64,000 bases of DNA from Halomonas sp. ML-15. Its GTDB lineage: Bacteria > Pseudomonadota > Gammaproteobacteria > Pseudomonadales > Halomonadaceae. The number at the start of each line of letters is the position of its first letter. Within the stretch, counting starts at the first letter, position 1. The notes below the pieces were generated by a model. It saw nothing but the letters and a program-made list of their open reading frames with translations, did no database searches and was not told the origin of the DNA. A program made the translations under genes and the position numbers. This document shows positions 16,625-25,226 of the stretch, in pieces. The stretch is from NCBI RefSeq assembly GCF_014779595.1, contig NZ_JACXZT010000010.1:1-64000 (forward strand). The letters are read 5' to 3'.

Positions 16625-17104
16625 ATGAAGGTGTCTCCCGACGCGCGCCCCGAACGCTGGCTGGCGTCGCTGGCGCTGGTGATCATTTCCGTTATCAGCC
16701 TCGGCAACGTGGTGACCCGCTATGTGACAGGCGGGTCGCTGGCGTTTACCGAAGAGTTCTCGGTCTTTCTGCTGGTGGTGGTGACCTTTGCCGGTGCCTC
16801 GGTGGCACTGCGCCGCAACGGCCATATCCGTATCGGCCTGCTGGAGCGGGCGCTGCCCAACGGGCCGCGCAAGGCGCTGATCGTGCTGCAGTGGCTATGT
16901 GGGGTGACGGTGCTGGGACTGGTGACCTGGTTCGGCGCCAAGCTGACCTGGGAGGAGTATCAGTGGCAGTCGCTATCGCCGGGGATCGGCCTGCCGCAGT
17001 GGTGGTACATCATCTGGTTGCCGCTGCTCTCGGGGGCGATGCTGATTCGTCAGACCCAGCAGACCTGGGACCGCCTGACCGGGAGGCTCACCGATGAGCC
17101 CTGA
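16625..17104 (+). CDS. TRAP transporter small permease (DctQ family)
   Basis: This 159-residue protein has four membrane segments. The DctQ pattern is clear: FTEEFSVFLLVVVTFAGASVALRRNGHIRIGLL in the middle and a Trp-rich region (PGIGLPQWWYIIWLPLL) in the last helix. It pairs with the large DctM subunit encoded next, and their reading frames overlap by 11 bases. The start has a GAGG site just after the inter-gene stem-loop. Confidence 0.92.
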   Translation: MKVSPDARPERWLASLALVIISVISLGNVVTRYVTGGSLAFTEEFSVFLLVVVTFAGASVALRRNGHIRIGLLERALPNGPRKALIVLQWLCGVTVLGLVTWFGAKLTWEEYQWQSLSPGIGLPQWWYIIWLPLLSGAMLIRQTQQTWDRLTGRLTDEP

Positions 17105-18398
17105 TCTATGGATGCTGCTGGCCTTCGCCGGGCTGCTGATCGCCGGCGTACCGGTGGCCTTTTCGCTGGGCCTGGCCGGGGCCATCGGCATCGTCATCGG
17201 ACTGTCGCCGGAGATGCTGGCGACCCTTGGCACCAATACCTACAACAGCATCGCCAAGTATCCACTGATCGCCATTCCGCTGTTTATCCTCACCGGCCTG
17301 CTGTTCGAGCGCGCCGGAGTGGCGCTGCGGCTAGTGCGCTTCGCCCAGGCGTTGATCGGCCCACGTCACGGTGGCCTGGCGGTGGTGGCGGTGCTGGTGT
17401 GCATGATCATGGGCGGCATGAGCGGCTCGGGGCCGGCGGATGCCGCGGCGGTGGCCATGGTGATGCTGCCGAGCATGACCAAGGCGGGCTATCCCAAGCC
17501 GTTTTCGGCCACGCTGATCGCCGCCTCGGCTTCCACCGCGATCCTGATTCCGCCGTCGGTGGCGCTGATCCTCTACTCCATCGTGGTGCCCGGCGTCGAT
17601 CTGCGCGCGCTGTTTGCGGCCGGGCTGTTCCCCGGCATTCTCGCCGGCCTGGCGATGATGGTGCCGGCGCTGCTGCTGTCGCGCCGCTATGGCTGGGAAG
17701 GTGGGACCCCGGTAGAGGGAGCCGAGCATCTCAAGGTCGGCGAGACCTTCAAGCAGGCGCTGCCGGCGCTGTTTGCCCCGGTGCTGATTCTCGGTGGCCT
17801 GCGCTCGGGGCTGTTTACCCCCACCGAGGCGGCGGTAGCGGCAGTGGCCTACGGCATCGTGGTGGGGCTGTTCTTCACCCGTGAGCTCAAGTGGCGCGAC
17901 CTGTGGTCGCTGTTCGGCGAGGCGGCGGTGATTTCCGGAGTAGTGATGCTGATCATCGCCCTGGCCGGCATCTTCGCCTGGGCCGGCACCATGCTCGGCA
18001 CCTTCCGCGACATGGCGGAGTGGATCATCGGGCTGTCGGACAGCGGCGTGATGCTCTTGCTGCTGATCATGCTGGCGGTGCTGGTCGCCGGGATGCTGCT
18101 GGATGCCATCTCGATCTACCTGATCCTGATGCCGATTCTGATTCCGGTGATGCAGCACTTCGAGTGGAACCCGGTATGGTTCGGCATCCTGCTGGCGATG
18201 AATATCGCCATTGGCCAGTTCACGCCGCCGGTGGCGGTCAACCTGATGGTGACCACCGAGGTGGCCAAGATTCGCCTCGAGCAGACCATCGGCTGGGCGC
18301 TGATCTTCGTGGTCGCCATGGGCAGCGCGCTGGCGCTGGTCGCCATCTTTCCCGAAATCGCCCTGTGGCTGCCGCGGGTGCTGGGCTATAACGTCTGA
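17094..18398 (+). CDS. TRAP transporter large permease (DctM family)
   Basis: This 434-residue membrane protein is the sodium-coupled transport channel of the TRAP system. It shows the characteristic MGGMSGSGPADAAAVAMVMLPSM segment, ASASTAILIPPSVALILYS, and GQFTPPVAVNLMVT, which hold the helical hairpins and sodium sites of the IT superfamily fold. It overlaps dctQ. It completes the first of three TRAP systems in the window; there is no adjacent regulator. Confidence 0.94.
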   Translation: MSPDLWMLLAFAGLLIAGVPVAFSLGLAGAIGIVIGLSPEMLATLGTNTYNSIAKYPLIAIPLFILTGLLFERAGVALRLVRFAQALIGPRHGGLAVVAVLVCMIMGGMSGSGPADAAAVAMVMLPSMTKAGYPKPFSATLIAASASTAILIPPSVALILYSIVVPGVDLRALFAAGLFPGILAGLAMMVPALLLSRRYGWEGGTPVEGAEHLKVGETFKQALPALFAPVLILGGLRSGLFTPTEAAVAAVAYGIVVGLFFTRELKWRDLWSLFGEAAVISGVVMLIIALAGIFAWAGTMLGTFRDMAEWIIGLSDSGVMLLLLIMLAVLVAGMLLDAISIYLILMPILIPVMQHFEWNPVWFGILLAMNIAIGQFTPPVAVNLMVTTEVAKIRLEQTIGWALIFVVAMGSALALVAIFPEIALWLPRVLGYNV

Positions 18399-18450
18399 CG
18401 CTAGCCGCTCGAGCCGCTACGCTATAGACAATGGCCAAGGGGGAAAGCGG

Positions 18451-18873
18451 ATGCGCAAAGGCGTTATCTTGATGGGCAGTGCGCTACTGGCAGCACTGCT
18501 GGCGGTGTCGGGCAGTGCTCTGGCCGAGTCGGCGCGCTTCGGCTGGCAAGTTTACGAGGAGCGCCAGCAGCGCTGGGCGAGAGATGAGCGCCAGCGCACG
18601 CCGCGCCGCGGTGAACGAAGGTCCGAGGTGCGCCCGCGTCCCCGGGTCGAGGTGGTGATTCCCTTTGAGCTTCTGCCTCAGGCGTCGCAGCCCGGTGTGC
18701 CGGCGAGCCCTCCCGAGCCGGCGGCGGCCGCAGAGCCGGATGAGCCGCTGGTGCTCGATTGCTGGGCGCTGGCCGAGCGCATCGAACGGCTCCGTGACGG
18801 TACCAGCGTCGGCACCCGCCAGCTGCGCGAGCGCCGCGATATGGAAGCCCGCTATCGGCGCGCCTGCCAATAA
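18451..18873 (+). CDS. Small exported protein of unknown function
   Basis: This 140-residue protein has a clear signal peptide (MRKGVILMGSALLAALLAVSGSALA). The next region is very rich in Arg and Glu (residues ~30-70), then Pro/Ala-rich (~75-100), with two cysteines (LDCWALAERIERLRDG and the C-terminal RRACQ) that could pair. I do not recognise a family. A good AAGGGGGAAAG ribosome site supports the start. It sits 52 bases after the DctM gene on the same strand and may be read with it, but nothing indicates a role in transport. Confidence 0.7.
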   Translation: MRKGVILMGSALLAALLAVSGSALAESARFGWQVYEERQQRWARDERQRTPRRGERRSEVRPRPRVEVVIPFELLPQASQPGVPASPPEPAAAAEPDEPLVLDCWALAERIERLRDGTSVGTRQLRERRDMEARYRRACQ

Positions 18874-19050
18874 AGCATTTGTGACATTTGATGGTGCTTT
18901 AGGCGACATTCGTTGCAAATGCGCGCAGAAACTTGCAACCCTCTAGCCTAGCCTGTACCAATGGCCCTCCCCGATAAGCGCCCACAGCGCCGCTGCCTGT
19001 CAGCTGGCTGGCTAGCCAGCGCGCGGCGTGAATAATAAACAGGAGATGGC

Positions 19051-20427
19051 ATGAATCAGCGTATCAATGTCGCCCCCGACAGCGCCTTCGAGGCACGCCA
19101 GTTCAAGGTCTATACCCATCGTCAGCTCGACAAGATCGAGGCGATCCAGTCTCTCCCCGCGGAGCTGCGCTTCGATATGCGGGTGGTCAGTCAGGTGCTG
19201 CCGTTTCGCGTCAACGAGTACGTGATCGAGGAACTGATCGACTGGAGCAACGTTCCCGCGGACCCGGTCTTCCAGCTCACTTTTCCCCAGCGTGGCATGC
19301 TGCGCCCCGAGCACTTCGACGAGGTGGCAGAGCTGGTGCGTCGCGATGCGCCGGCTGCCGAGATGAAGCCGGTGATAGAGCGGGTGCGCAGTGAGCTCAA
19401 CCCGCATCCGGCAGGGCAGATGGATCTCAACCTGCCGCTGCTCGACGGCGAGCCGCTGCCTGGCATGCAGCACAAGTATCGCGAGACGGTGCTGTTCTTC
19501 CCCAGTCAGGGGCAGGTCTGCCACAGCTACTGCACCTTCTGCTTCCGCTGGGCGCAGTTCGTCGGCGACAAGGACCTCAAGTTCGCCTCCAGCGAGGCCG
19601 GCTCGCTGCACCGCTACCTGGCTGAGCACACCGAGGTCAGCGACCTGCTGATGACCGGCGGTGACCCCATGGTGATGAAGGCCAAGCACCTCCGCCAGTA
19701 CCTGGAAGGGCTGATGGCCCCGGAGCTCGATCACGTTCAGGATATCCGCATCGGCACCAAGAGCCTGACCTTCTGGCCCTATCGCTTCGTCACCGACCCG
19801 GACGCCGAGGATATCCTCGAGCTGTTCCGCGAGCTGACCGCGGCGGGCAAGCACGTGGCCTTCATGGCGCACTTCAACCACTGGAAGGAGATGGATACCC
19901 CCATCTGCCGCGAAGCGATTCGCCGCATCCGCGCCACCGGCGCCGAGATTCGCACCCAGGCGCCGCTGCTCAAGCATATCAACGACGACGCCGAGCAGTG
20001 GGCGAAGATGTGGACCACCCAGGTGCGGCTGGGGATGATCCCCTACTACATGTTCGTCGAGCGCGACACCGGTGCCCGTCACTATTTCGAGGTGCCCCTG
20101 ATACGTGCCTACGAGATCTATCGCGAGGCAATGAAAACGGTGCCGGGGCTGGCGCGAACCGCGCGTGGGCCGTCGATGTCCGCCGATCCCGGCAAGGTGG
20201 AGATCCAGGGTGTCGCCGAGATCCACGGCGAGAAGGTCTTCGTGCTGCGCTTTATCCAGGGCCGCGACAGCGACTGGGTGCAGCGGCCGTTTTTCGCCAA
20301 GTACGACGAGAACGCCACCTGGCTCAACCACCTGAAGCCGGCGCTGGGCGAGCAAGAGTTCTTCTATGAGGCCGAGTTTGCCGCCATGAAAGAGGAGAAG
20401 CAGGCGTTGATCGTGAAGGCTTCCTGA
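19051..20427 (+). CDS. KamA-family radical SAM protein (not a standard lysine 2,3-aminomutase)
   Basis: This 458-residue protein has a radical SAM cluster motif CHSYCTFC (Cys157, 161, 164) within a KamA-type barrel. Other KamA-like blocks are LLMTGGDPMVMKAKHLRQYL and RIGTKSLTFWPYRFVT. The best candidate PLP lysine is Lys372 in SADPGK. In clostridial lysine 2,3-aminomutase the PLP lysine lies in a GGGGK motif and a conserved YQCD asparate binds the substrate lysine amino group; here the corresponding stretches read ADPGK and YMFV. That comparison is from memory. The protein is therefore in the aminomutase superfamily but probably has another substrate or reaction. It is longer than EpmB. It appears to be monocistronic, with no AblB-like acetyltransferase beside it. 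Confidence 0.82.
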   Translation: MNQRINVAPDSAFEARQFKVYTHRQLDKIEAIQSLPAELRFDMRVVSQVLPFRVNEYVIEELIDWSNVPADPVFQLTFPQRGMLRPEHFDEVAELVRRDAPAAEMKPVIERVRSELNPHPAGQMDLNLPLLDGEPLPGMQHKYRETVLFFPSQGQVCHSYCTFCFRWAQFVGDKDLKFASSEAGSLHRYLAEHTEVSDLLMTGGDPMVMKAKHLRQYLEGLMAPELDHVQDIRIGTKSLTFWPYRFVTDPDAEDILELFRELTAAGKHVAFMAHFNHWKEMDTPICREAIRRIRATGAEIRTQAPLLKHINDDAEQWAKMWTTQVRLGMIPYYMFVERDTGARHYFEVPLIRAYEIYREAMKTVPGLARTARGPSMSADPGKVEIQGVAEIHGEKVFVLRFIQGRDSDWVQRPFFAKYDENATWLNHLKPALGEQEFFYEAEFAAMKEEKQALIVKAS

Positions 20428-20730
20428 AAGAAAAGGAAAATTAACGATCCCTAAACGCTGTTGACGCCTAGAATGAACGAGTATCGATCGAGTGCGGGCT
20501 CGCCTGCCTTGGTACCTGTTTTTTTTAGCAAATTTCGCTAAAGTAGCGAACTGTTATTGGCACTATCCTTGGCCACCTAGCCGCGCAGGGCGTCTCGCCG
20601 ATTGGCTTGATCGCGTACAAAGCGGCTATACATAGGTGAGGGTTATTGCCACGCAGGGTATTACCCCCTGGCAGAAAGCGCGGTCGGCAGGATCCGCTGG
20701 CCGCGTCGTCAACAACACAAGAGGTGCTTC
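20428..20730. other. Intergenic region ahead of TAXI TRAP operon
   Basis: This 303-base region contains no supported gene. It has an AT-rich core around 20510-20560 with a T-run (20519-20526) and the palindrome noted at 20534-20550. It presumably holds the promoter for the downstream TRAP genes. Confidence 0.5.
20534..20550. promoter_or_regulatory. Palindrome TTCGCTA-AAG-TAGCGAA
   Basis: A perfect 7-bp inverted repeat with a 3-base spacer lies about 180 bases upstream of the TAXI receptor gene. The size and spacing suit a dimeric repressor site. No cognate regulator is adjacent, so this is only a candidate. Confidence 0.35.
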
Positions 20731-21714
20731 ATGAAACGCCATGCCTTCACTGCCGCCGCCTTCTCCGGCGCGCTCCTCGGCGCTGCGGCCTTCGCCGCAC
20801 CCGCCGTGGCCAACGAGCAGTACATCACCATCGGTACCGGTGGCCAGACCGGCGTCTACTACGTCGTTGGCCAGTCGGTCTGCCGCATGGTCAACCGTGG
20901 CAGCGACGACCACAACATTCGCTGTAATGCCCCGTCCACAGGTGGCTCAGTGGCCAACGTCAACGGCATGAAGAGCGGTGAGCTGGACATGGGCGTGGTG
21001 CAGTCCGACGTCCAGTATCGTGCTTACCACGGTGAGTCCAACTTCGAGGACGACGGCCCCTGGGAAGAGATGCGAGCGGTGTTCACCATGCACGGCGAGC
21101 CGTTGACCGTCGTGGCGCGCGCTGACTCTGGTATCGAAACCTTCGACGATCTGCAGGGCAAGCGTGTCAACATCGGCAACCCGGGCTCGGGGCAGCGCAA
21201 CACCATGGATGTGGTGATGGGCGCCAAGGGCTGGACCACTGACGATTTCGCGTTGGCTTCCGAGCTGGACGCTGCCGAGCAGGCATCGGCCCTGTCCGAC
21301 AATAACGTCGACGCCATGGTCTATGTGGTAGGCCACCCCAACGGTTCGATCCAGGAAGCCACCACCACCATCGACGCGCGCATCGTGCCGGTGACCGGTG
21401 ACGAGATCGACACCCTGGTCGATGATTACCCCTATTACACCCGCGCCACCATCCCCGGCGGGCTCTACCGCGGCAACGACGACGATGTCGATACCTTCGG
21501 CGTGGCGGCGACCTTCGTGACCACCGCTGATGTTGATGATGAGGTGGTCTACGAGACCGTCAAGGCGGTATTCGAGAACTTCGATCGCTTCAAGCGTCTG
21601 CACCCGGCCTTCGAGAACCTCAACGAAGAGGACATGATCTCCGACGGTCTGACCGCACCGCTGCATGATGGTGCCAAGCGCTACTATGCGGAGCGTGGCT
21701 GGATCGAAGAGTGA
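20731..21714 (+). CDS. TAXI family TRAP transporter substrate-binding protein
   Basis: This 327-residue periplasmic protein has a signal peptide ending at AVA (residue ~27). The TAXI signature ITIGTGGQTGVYYVVGQSVC follows immediately, then CNAPSTGGSVANVNGMKSGELDMGVVQSDV and GKRVNIGNPGSGQRNTMDVV, all typical of the family. TAXI receptors bind glutamate, 2-oxoglutarate or related acids and work with fused 4TM-12TM permeases, one of which is encoded next. The mature protein is strongly acidic, fitting a halophile's periplasm. A stem-loop occupies the 174-base gap to the permease gene. Confidence 0.93.
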   Translation: MKRHAFTAAAFSGALLGAAAFAAPAVANEQYITIGTGGQTGVYYVVGQSVCRMVNRGSDDHNIRCNAPSTGGSVANVNGMKSGELDMGVVQSDVQYRAYHGESNFEDDGPWEEMRAVFTMHGEPLTVVARADSGIETFDDLQGKRVNIGNPGSGQRNTMDVVMGAKGWTTDDFALASELDAAEQASALSDNNVDAMVYVVGHPNGSIQEATTTIDARIVPVTGDEIDTLVDDYPYYTRATIPGGLYRGNDDDVDTFGVAATFVTTADVDDEVVYETVKAVFENFDRFKRLHPAFENLNEEDMISDGLTAPLHDGAKRYYAERGWIEE

Positions 21715-21750
21715 TTCTGGCGCACCAGGAGTAAACTGACTCCACCTGAT

Positions 21751-21784
21751 GATGCGCGGTCGCCCTGGCGGGAGGCCGCGCATC
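21751..21784 (+). terminator. Stem-loop between TAXI receptor and permease genes
   Basis: A 9-bp stem GATGCGCGG / CCGCGCATC encloses a 16-base GC-rich segment that can pair further. It is not followed by a T-run, so mRNA stabilisation is more likely than simple termination. It parallels stem-loops in the other two TRAP loci. Confidence 0.45.
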
Positions 21785-21888
21785 GTGGTTTGGGGCATGA
21801 CGATCCAGGATCGAGTTGAGCATGACGTCAAGCAAACACGAGTGGATGGGATGCAGCCGCGTCTCTCGGCCAAAGGCAGGGCAAGCGT

Positions 21889-24483
21889 ATGAGTGCTGAC
21901 AAGAAAGCGCCGGCAAGCGAGGTGGATCTGGAGGAGATGGTAGCGACCAGTGACTCCGGCGCGCGCAAGCCGCTTGGTGCACCGGGCAAGCTATTAGTGG
22001 TTATTGCAGCGTCCTGGTCGCTGTTTCAGCTGTGGATCGCCTCTCCGCTTCCCTATATTTTTCGCTTCGGGGTCTTCAACGCTACCGAGGCCCGCTCCAT
22101 TCACCTGGCCTTTGCGCTGTTTCTGGCCTTCATGGCCTATCCGGCGCTGAAGCGCTCGCCGCGTGATCGCATTCCTATCCAGGACTGGCTATTTGCCGCG
22201 GTGGCAGCGTTTTGCGGCGCCTATATGTTCATGTTCTACGCCGATCTCTCGCAGCGTCCCGGTAGGCCGCTGACCCAGGATGTCATCGTCGGCGTGGTGG
22301 GCATTGTCATGCTGCTCGAGGCCGCTAGACGGGCGCTGGGCCCGCCGCTGATGATCGTGGCCACTATCTTCATTCTCTATTCTCTGCTGGGCCCCTATAT
22401 GCCCGGTCTGCTTGCCCACCGTGGGGTCAGCGTGGCGGGGCTGATCAACCACCAGTGGCTGACTACCCAGGGCGTGTTTGGTATCGCGCTGGGGGTGTCG
22501 ACCAGCTTCGTGTTCCTGTTCGTGCTATTCGGCGCGCTGCTCGACAAGGCCGGTGCCGGCAACTATTTCATCAAGGTAGCCTTCTCGATGCTCGGCCACT
22601 ATCGAGGCGGGCCGGCCAAGGCCGCGGTGGTCGCTTCGGGCATGACGGGGCTTATCTCTGGGTCGTCGATTGCCAATGTGGTCACCACCGGCACCTTTAC
22701 TATTCCGATGATGAAGCGGGTCGGGTTTTCGGCCGAGAAGGCCGGTGCCGTGGAGGTCTCCTCGTCGGTCAATGGCCAGATCATGCCGCCGGTGATGGGC
22801 GCGGCCGCCTTTTTGATGGTCGAGTACGTTGGCATTTCCTATGTCGAGGTGATCAAGCACGCCTTCCTGCCGGCGTTGATCTCCTATATCGCACTGGTCT
22901 ATATCGTCCACCTCGAAGCGCTCAAGGCCAACATGACCGGCCTGCCGACGAGTAACCCGGCGCGGCCGCTGATCAACAAGGTGCTGGGCTTTCTGACTGG
23001 CCTGCTTCTACTGATGGCGCTGTCGTTTGCGGTCTACTATGGGCTTGGCTGGCTCAAGCCGGTGCTTGGCGACGCCACCCCCTGGGTGGTGGCCGTGGGG
23101 CTGACGGTGATCTATGTGGGGCTGCTCAAGGTCGGCGCCAACTACCCTGAACTGGAGCTCGACGACCCCAGCTCCAAGGTGGTCAAGTTGCCCCAGACCA
23201 AGCCGACGGTCATGGTCGGGCTGCACTTCATCCTGCCGGTGATCGTGCTGGTGTGGTGTCTGATGGTCGAGCGCCTGTCACCGGGGCTGTCGGCGTTCTG
23301 GGCCACCGTGTTCATGATTTTTATCATTATCACTCAGCGCCCGATTACCGCTATTTTCCGTCACCGCGGCCGGCTGGCAGAGGATATCAAGGAGGGCTTC
23401 CTCGACCTGTGGGACGGTCTGGTGGCCGGTGCCCGCAACATGATCGGCATCGGCATCGCCACCGCGGCTGCCGGTATCATCGTCGGCGCGGTCTCCCAGA
23501 CCGGCGTCGGTCTGGTGCTGGCCGACGTGGTCGAGATCCTGTCGATGGGCAACCTGATGCTGATCCTGCTGCTCACCGCGGTGCTCAGCCTGATCCTCGG
23601 CATGGGCCTGCCGACCACTGCAAACTACATCGTGGTATCGGCGCTGCTGGCGCCGGTGATCGTGATGCTGGGGCAGCAGAACGGCTTGATCGTGCCGCTG
23701 ATTGCGGTGCACCTGTTCGTGTTCTATTTCGGCATCATGGCCGACGTCACGCCGCCGGTGGGGCTGGCCTCGTTCGCCGCTGCAGCGGTATCCGGCGGTG
23801 ATCCGATCCGCACCGGTTTCCAGGCCTTCTACTACAGCCTGCGGACTGCGGCGCTGCCGTTCCTGTTTATCTTCAACACCGACCTGCTGCTGATCGACGT
23901 CACGTTCGTGCAGGGCATCGTGATATTCATCATCTCGACCATTGCCATGCTGATCTTCGCCGCGGGCACCCAGGGCTTCATGATCGTGCGCAACCGCTGG
24001 TACGAAAGCCTGCTCCTGCTGCTGGTGGCTTTCACGCTGTTCCGTCCCGGCTACTGGATGGATCGTATCCACGATCCCTATGAGTCGGTCCCACCGGCAC
24101 AGCTCGAACAGGCGCTGGACGATATCGAGGATGGCAGCAATATACGGGTGCAGATCGCCGGCGAAGACGCCTTTGGTGATCCCATGACCACCTATCTGCT
24201 GGTGCCGGTGCCGCGTGGCGATAGCGGGGCCGAGCGACTCGAGAACCTGGGCCTCGAACTCTACGTCGATGGCGATCAGGCGATCGTCGATTTCGTCGAG
24301 TTTGGCAGCTTGGCGGCCGATATCGGCTTCGATTTCGACCAGGAAGTGCTCGAGATTCTGGCGCCGGTGGATCGCTGGGCCAAGGAGTGGATGTGGATCC
24401 CCGGTTTCCTGGTGTTCGGGCTGGTGGTGCTGCTGCAGCGCCGACGTCGTGAGCCAGTGTCGGCCCAGACGGCGTCGGCCTAA
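21889..24483 (+). CDS. TRAP transporter fused permease (4TM/12TM, TAXI type)
   Basis: This 864-residue inner-membrane protein joins the DctQ-like and DctM-like subunits in one chain, as expected for TAXI systems. The N-terminal quarter holds the small-subunit helices. The DctM-like part contains SGMTGLISGSSIANVVTTGTF and MPPVMGAAAFLMVEY in its first half and MGLPTTANYIVVSALLAP with DVTPPVGLASFAAAAVSGGD in its second. A hydrophilic loop near residues 730-840 (DDIEDGSNIRVQIAGED onward) precedes the final helix; this C-terminal extracytoplasmic segment is larger than in classic DctM. The universal stress protein gene follows 11 bases later. Confidence 0.92.
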   Translation: MSADKKAPASEVDLEEMVATSDSGARKPLGAPGKLLVVIAASWSLFQLWIASPLPYIFRFGVFNATEARSIHLAFALFLAFMAYPALKRSPRDRIPIQDWLFAAVAAFCGAYMFMFYADLSQRPGRPLTQDVIVGVVGIVMLLEAARRALGPPLMIVATIFILYSLLGPYMPGLLAHRGVSVAGLINHQWLTTQGVFGIALGVSTSFVFLFVLFGALLDKAGAGNYFIKVAFSMLGHYRGGPAKAAVVASGMTGLISGSSIANVVTTGTFTIPMMKRVGFSAEKAGAVEVSSSVNGQIMPPVMGAAAFLMVEYVGISYVEVIKHAFLPALISYIALVYIVHLEALKANMTGLPTSNPARPLINKVLGFLTGLLLLMALSFAVYYGLGWLKPVLGDATPWVVAVGLTVIYVGLLKVGANYPELELDDPSSKVVKLPQTKPTVMVGLHFILPVIVLVWCLMVERLSPGLSAFWATVFMIFIIITQRPITAIFRHRGRLAEDIKEGFLDLWDGLVAGARNMIGIGIATAAAGIIVGAVSQTGVGLVLADVVEILSMGNLMLILLLTAVLSLILGMGLPTTANYIVVSALLAPVIVMLGQQNGLIVPLIAVHLFVFYFGIMADVTPPVGLASFAAAAVSGGDPIRTGFQAFYYSLRTAALPFLFIFNTDLLLIDVTFVQGIVIFIISTIAMLIFAAGTQGFMIVRNRWYESLLLLLVAFTLFRPGYWMDRIHDPYESVPPAQLEQALDDIEDGSNIRVQIAGEDAFGDPMTTYLLVPVPRGDSGAERLENLGLELYVDGDQAIVDFVEFGSLAADIGFDFDQEVLEILAPVDRWAKEWMWIPGFLVFGLVVLLQRRRREPVSAQTASA

Positions 24484-24494
24484 GGAGAGCTGCC

Positions 24495-24923
24495 ATGTAT
24501 CAGAAGCTACTGCTGCCCATCGATCTCAACGAAGAGGCCTCGTGGCAAAAGGCGTTGCCGACGGCGCTGACCCTGTGCCGCACCTTCGACGCCTCGCTGC
24601 AGATCGTCACGGTGCTGCCCGATTACCGTATGCCGCTGGTGGGCTCCTACTTTCCCAAGGACTTCGCCAAAAAGGCGCGGCAGGCGCTGACCGACGCCCT
24701 GCAGGCGTTCGTCGAGGAGCATGTGCCGGACGACGTCAGCGTCAAGCACGCAGTGATAGACGGCTCGCCGTGGGAGGCGATCATCAAGGCGGCCAAGAAG
24801 ATCGACGCCGACCTGATCGTGATGGCCTCCCACAACAAGCGCAAGTTCGCCGACTACGTGCTGGGCCCCAACGCCGAGCATGTGGTGCATCACTCGAAGA
24901 TGTCGGTGATGATCGTTCGCTAA
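24495..24923 (+). CDS. Universal stress protein of TRAP operon (TeaD-like)
   Basis: This 142-residue UspA-fold protein has the N-terminal strand YQKLLLPIDLN and the C-terminal nucleotide-binding motif region VMASHNKRKFADYVLGPNAEHVVHHSKMSVMIVR. Here the usual Gly-rich loop is the SHN...LGPNAE variant seen in the ATP-binding UspF/UspG/TeaD group. In Halomonas elongata TeaD lies in the ectoine TRAP operon and damps uptake. A similar control role over this TAXI permease is a fair inference because the gene follows it by 11 bases. Ligand binding is not proven from sequence. Confidence 0.88.
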   Translation: MYQKLLLPIDLNEEASWQKALPTALTLCRTFDASLQIVTVLPDYRMPLVGSYFPKDFAKKARQALTDALQAFVEEHVPDDVSVKHAVIDGSPWEAIIKAAKKIDADLIVMASHNKRKFADYVLGPNAEHVVHHSKMSVMIVR

Positions 24924-24927
24924 ATTT

Positions 24928-25212
24928 GTGTAGGAGCGAATTTATTCGCGATGGGGTTGGTCCCCGGCAGCGCTGCGCGCTGCATCGCGGTTGAAAACCG
25001 CTCCCACACTGGGGATGGCGCCATGCTCAATGTAGGAGCGAATTTATTCGCGATGAGGCTGGTTCCCGGCAGCGCTTCGCGCTGCATCGCGGTTGAAAAC
25101 CGCTCCCACACTGGGGATGGCGCCCCTGGCAAAAGTGGGAGCGACTTCGGTCGCGATGGGGTTGGTGCCCGGCAGCGCTACGCGCTGCAATCGCGAATAA
25201 ATTCGCTCCTAC
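24928..25212. repeat. Three tandem REP-like units
   Basis: Three ~80-base units occur at 24928-25009, 25031-25111 and 25135-25212, with a period near 102-105 bases. Each has imperfect inverted ends (TGTAGGAGCG or GTGGGAGCG at the left, CGCTCCCACA or CGCTCCTACA at the right). Internal GAATTTATTCGCGA and GGCAGCGCT-CGCGCTGC hairpins complete each unit. Units 1 and 2 are nearly identical, including the trailing CTGGGGATGGCGCC. Unit 3 carries exchanged arms: its right end is the reverse complement of unit 1's left end. This is the architecture of clustered REP/BIME elements known in Pseudomonas-type genomes. It lies between the converging usp and soxYZ genes and may act in termination. Confidence 0.85.
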
Positions 25213-25226
25213 ATTGGGGTTTCGGA

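Noticed and set aside
19012-20355. 447-codon minus-strand open frame
   Set aside because: It is antisense to the KamA-family gene. Its product is His/Leu/Gly-rich without motifs and has no ribosome site.
19051-20427. Annotation as lysine 2,3-aminomutase or EpmB
   Set aside because: Key substrate and PLP motifs differ from lysine 2,3-aminomutase, and the protein is over 100 residues longer than EpmB and not next to efp or epmA.
24928-25212. CRISPR array
   Set aside because: Repeats are few, ~80 bases long and internally palindromic. The intervening segments are similar to each other rather than unique, and there are no cas genes. The pattern fits REP units.
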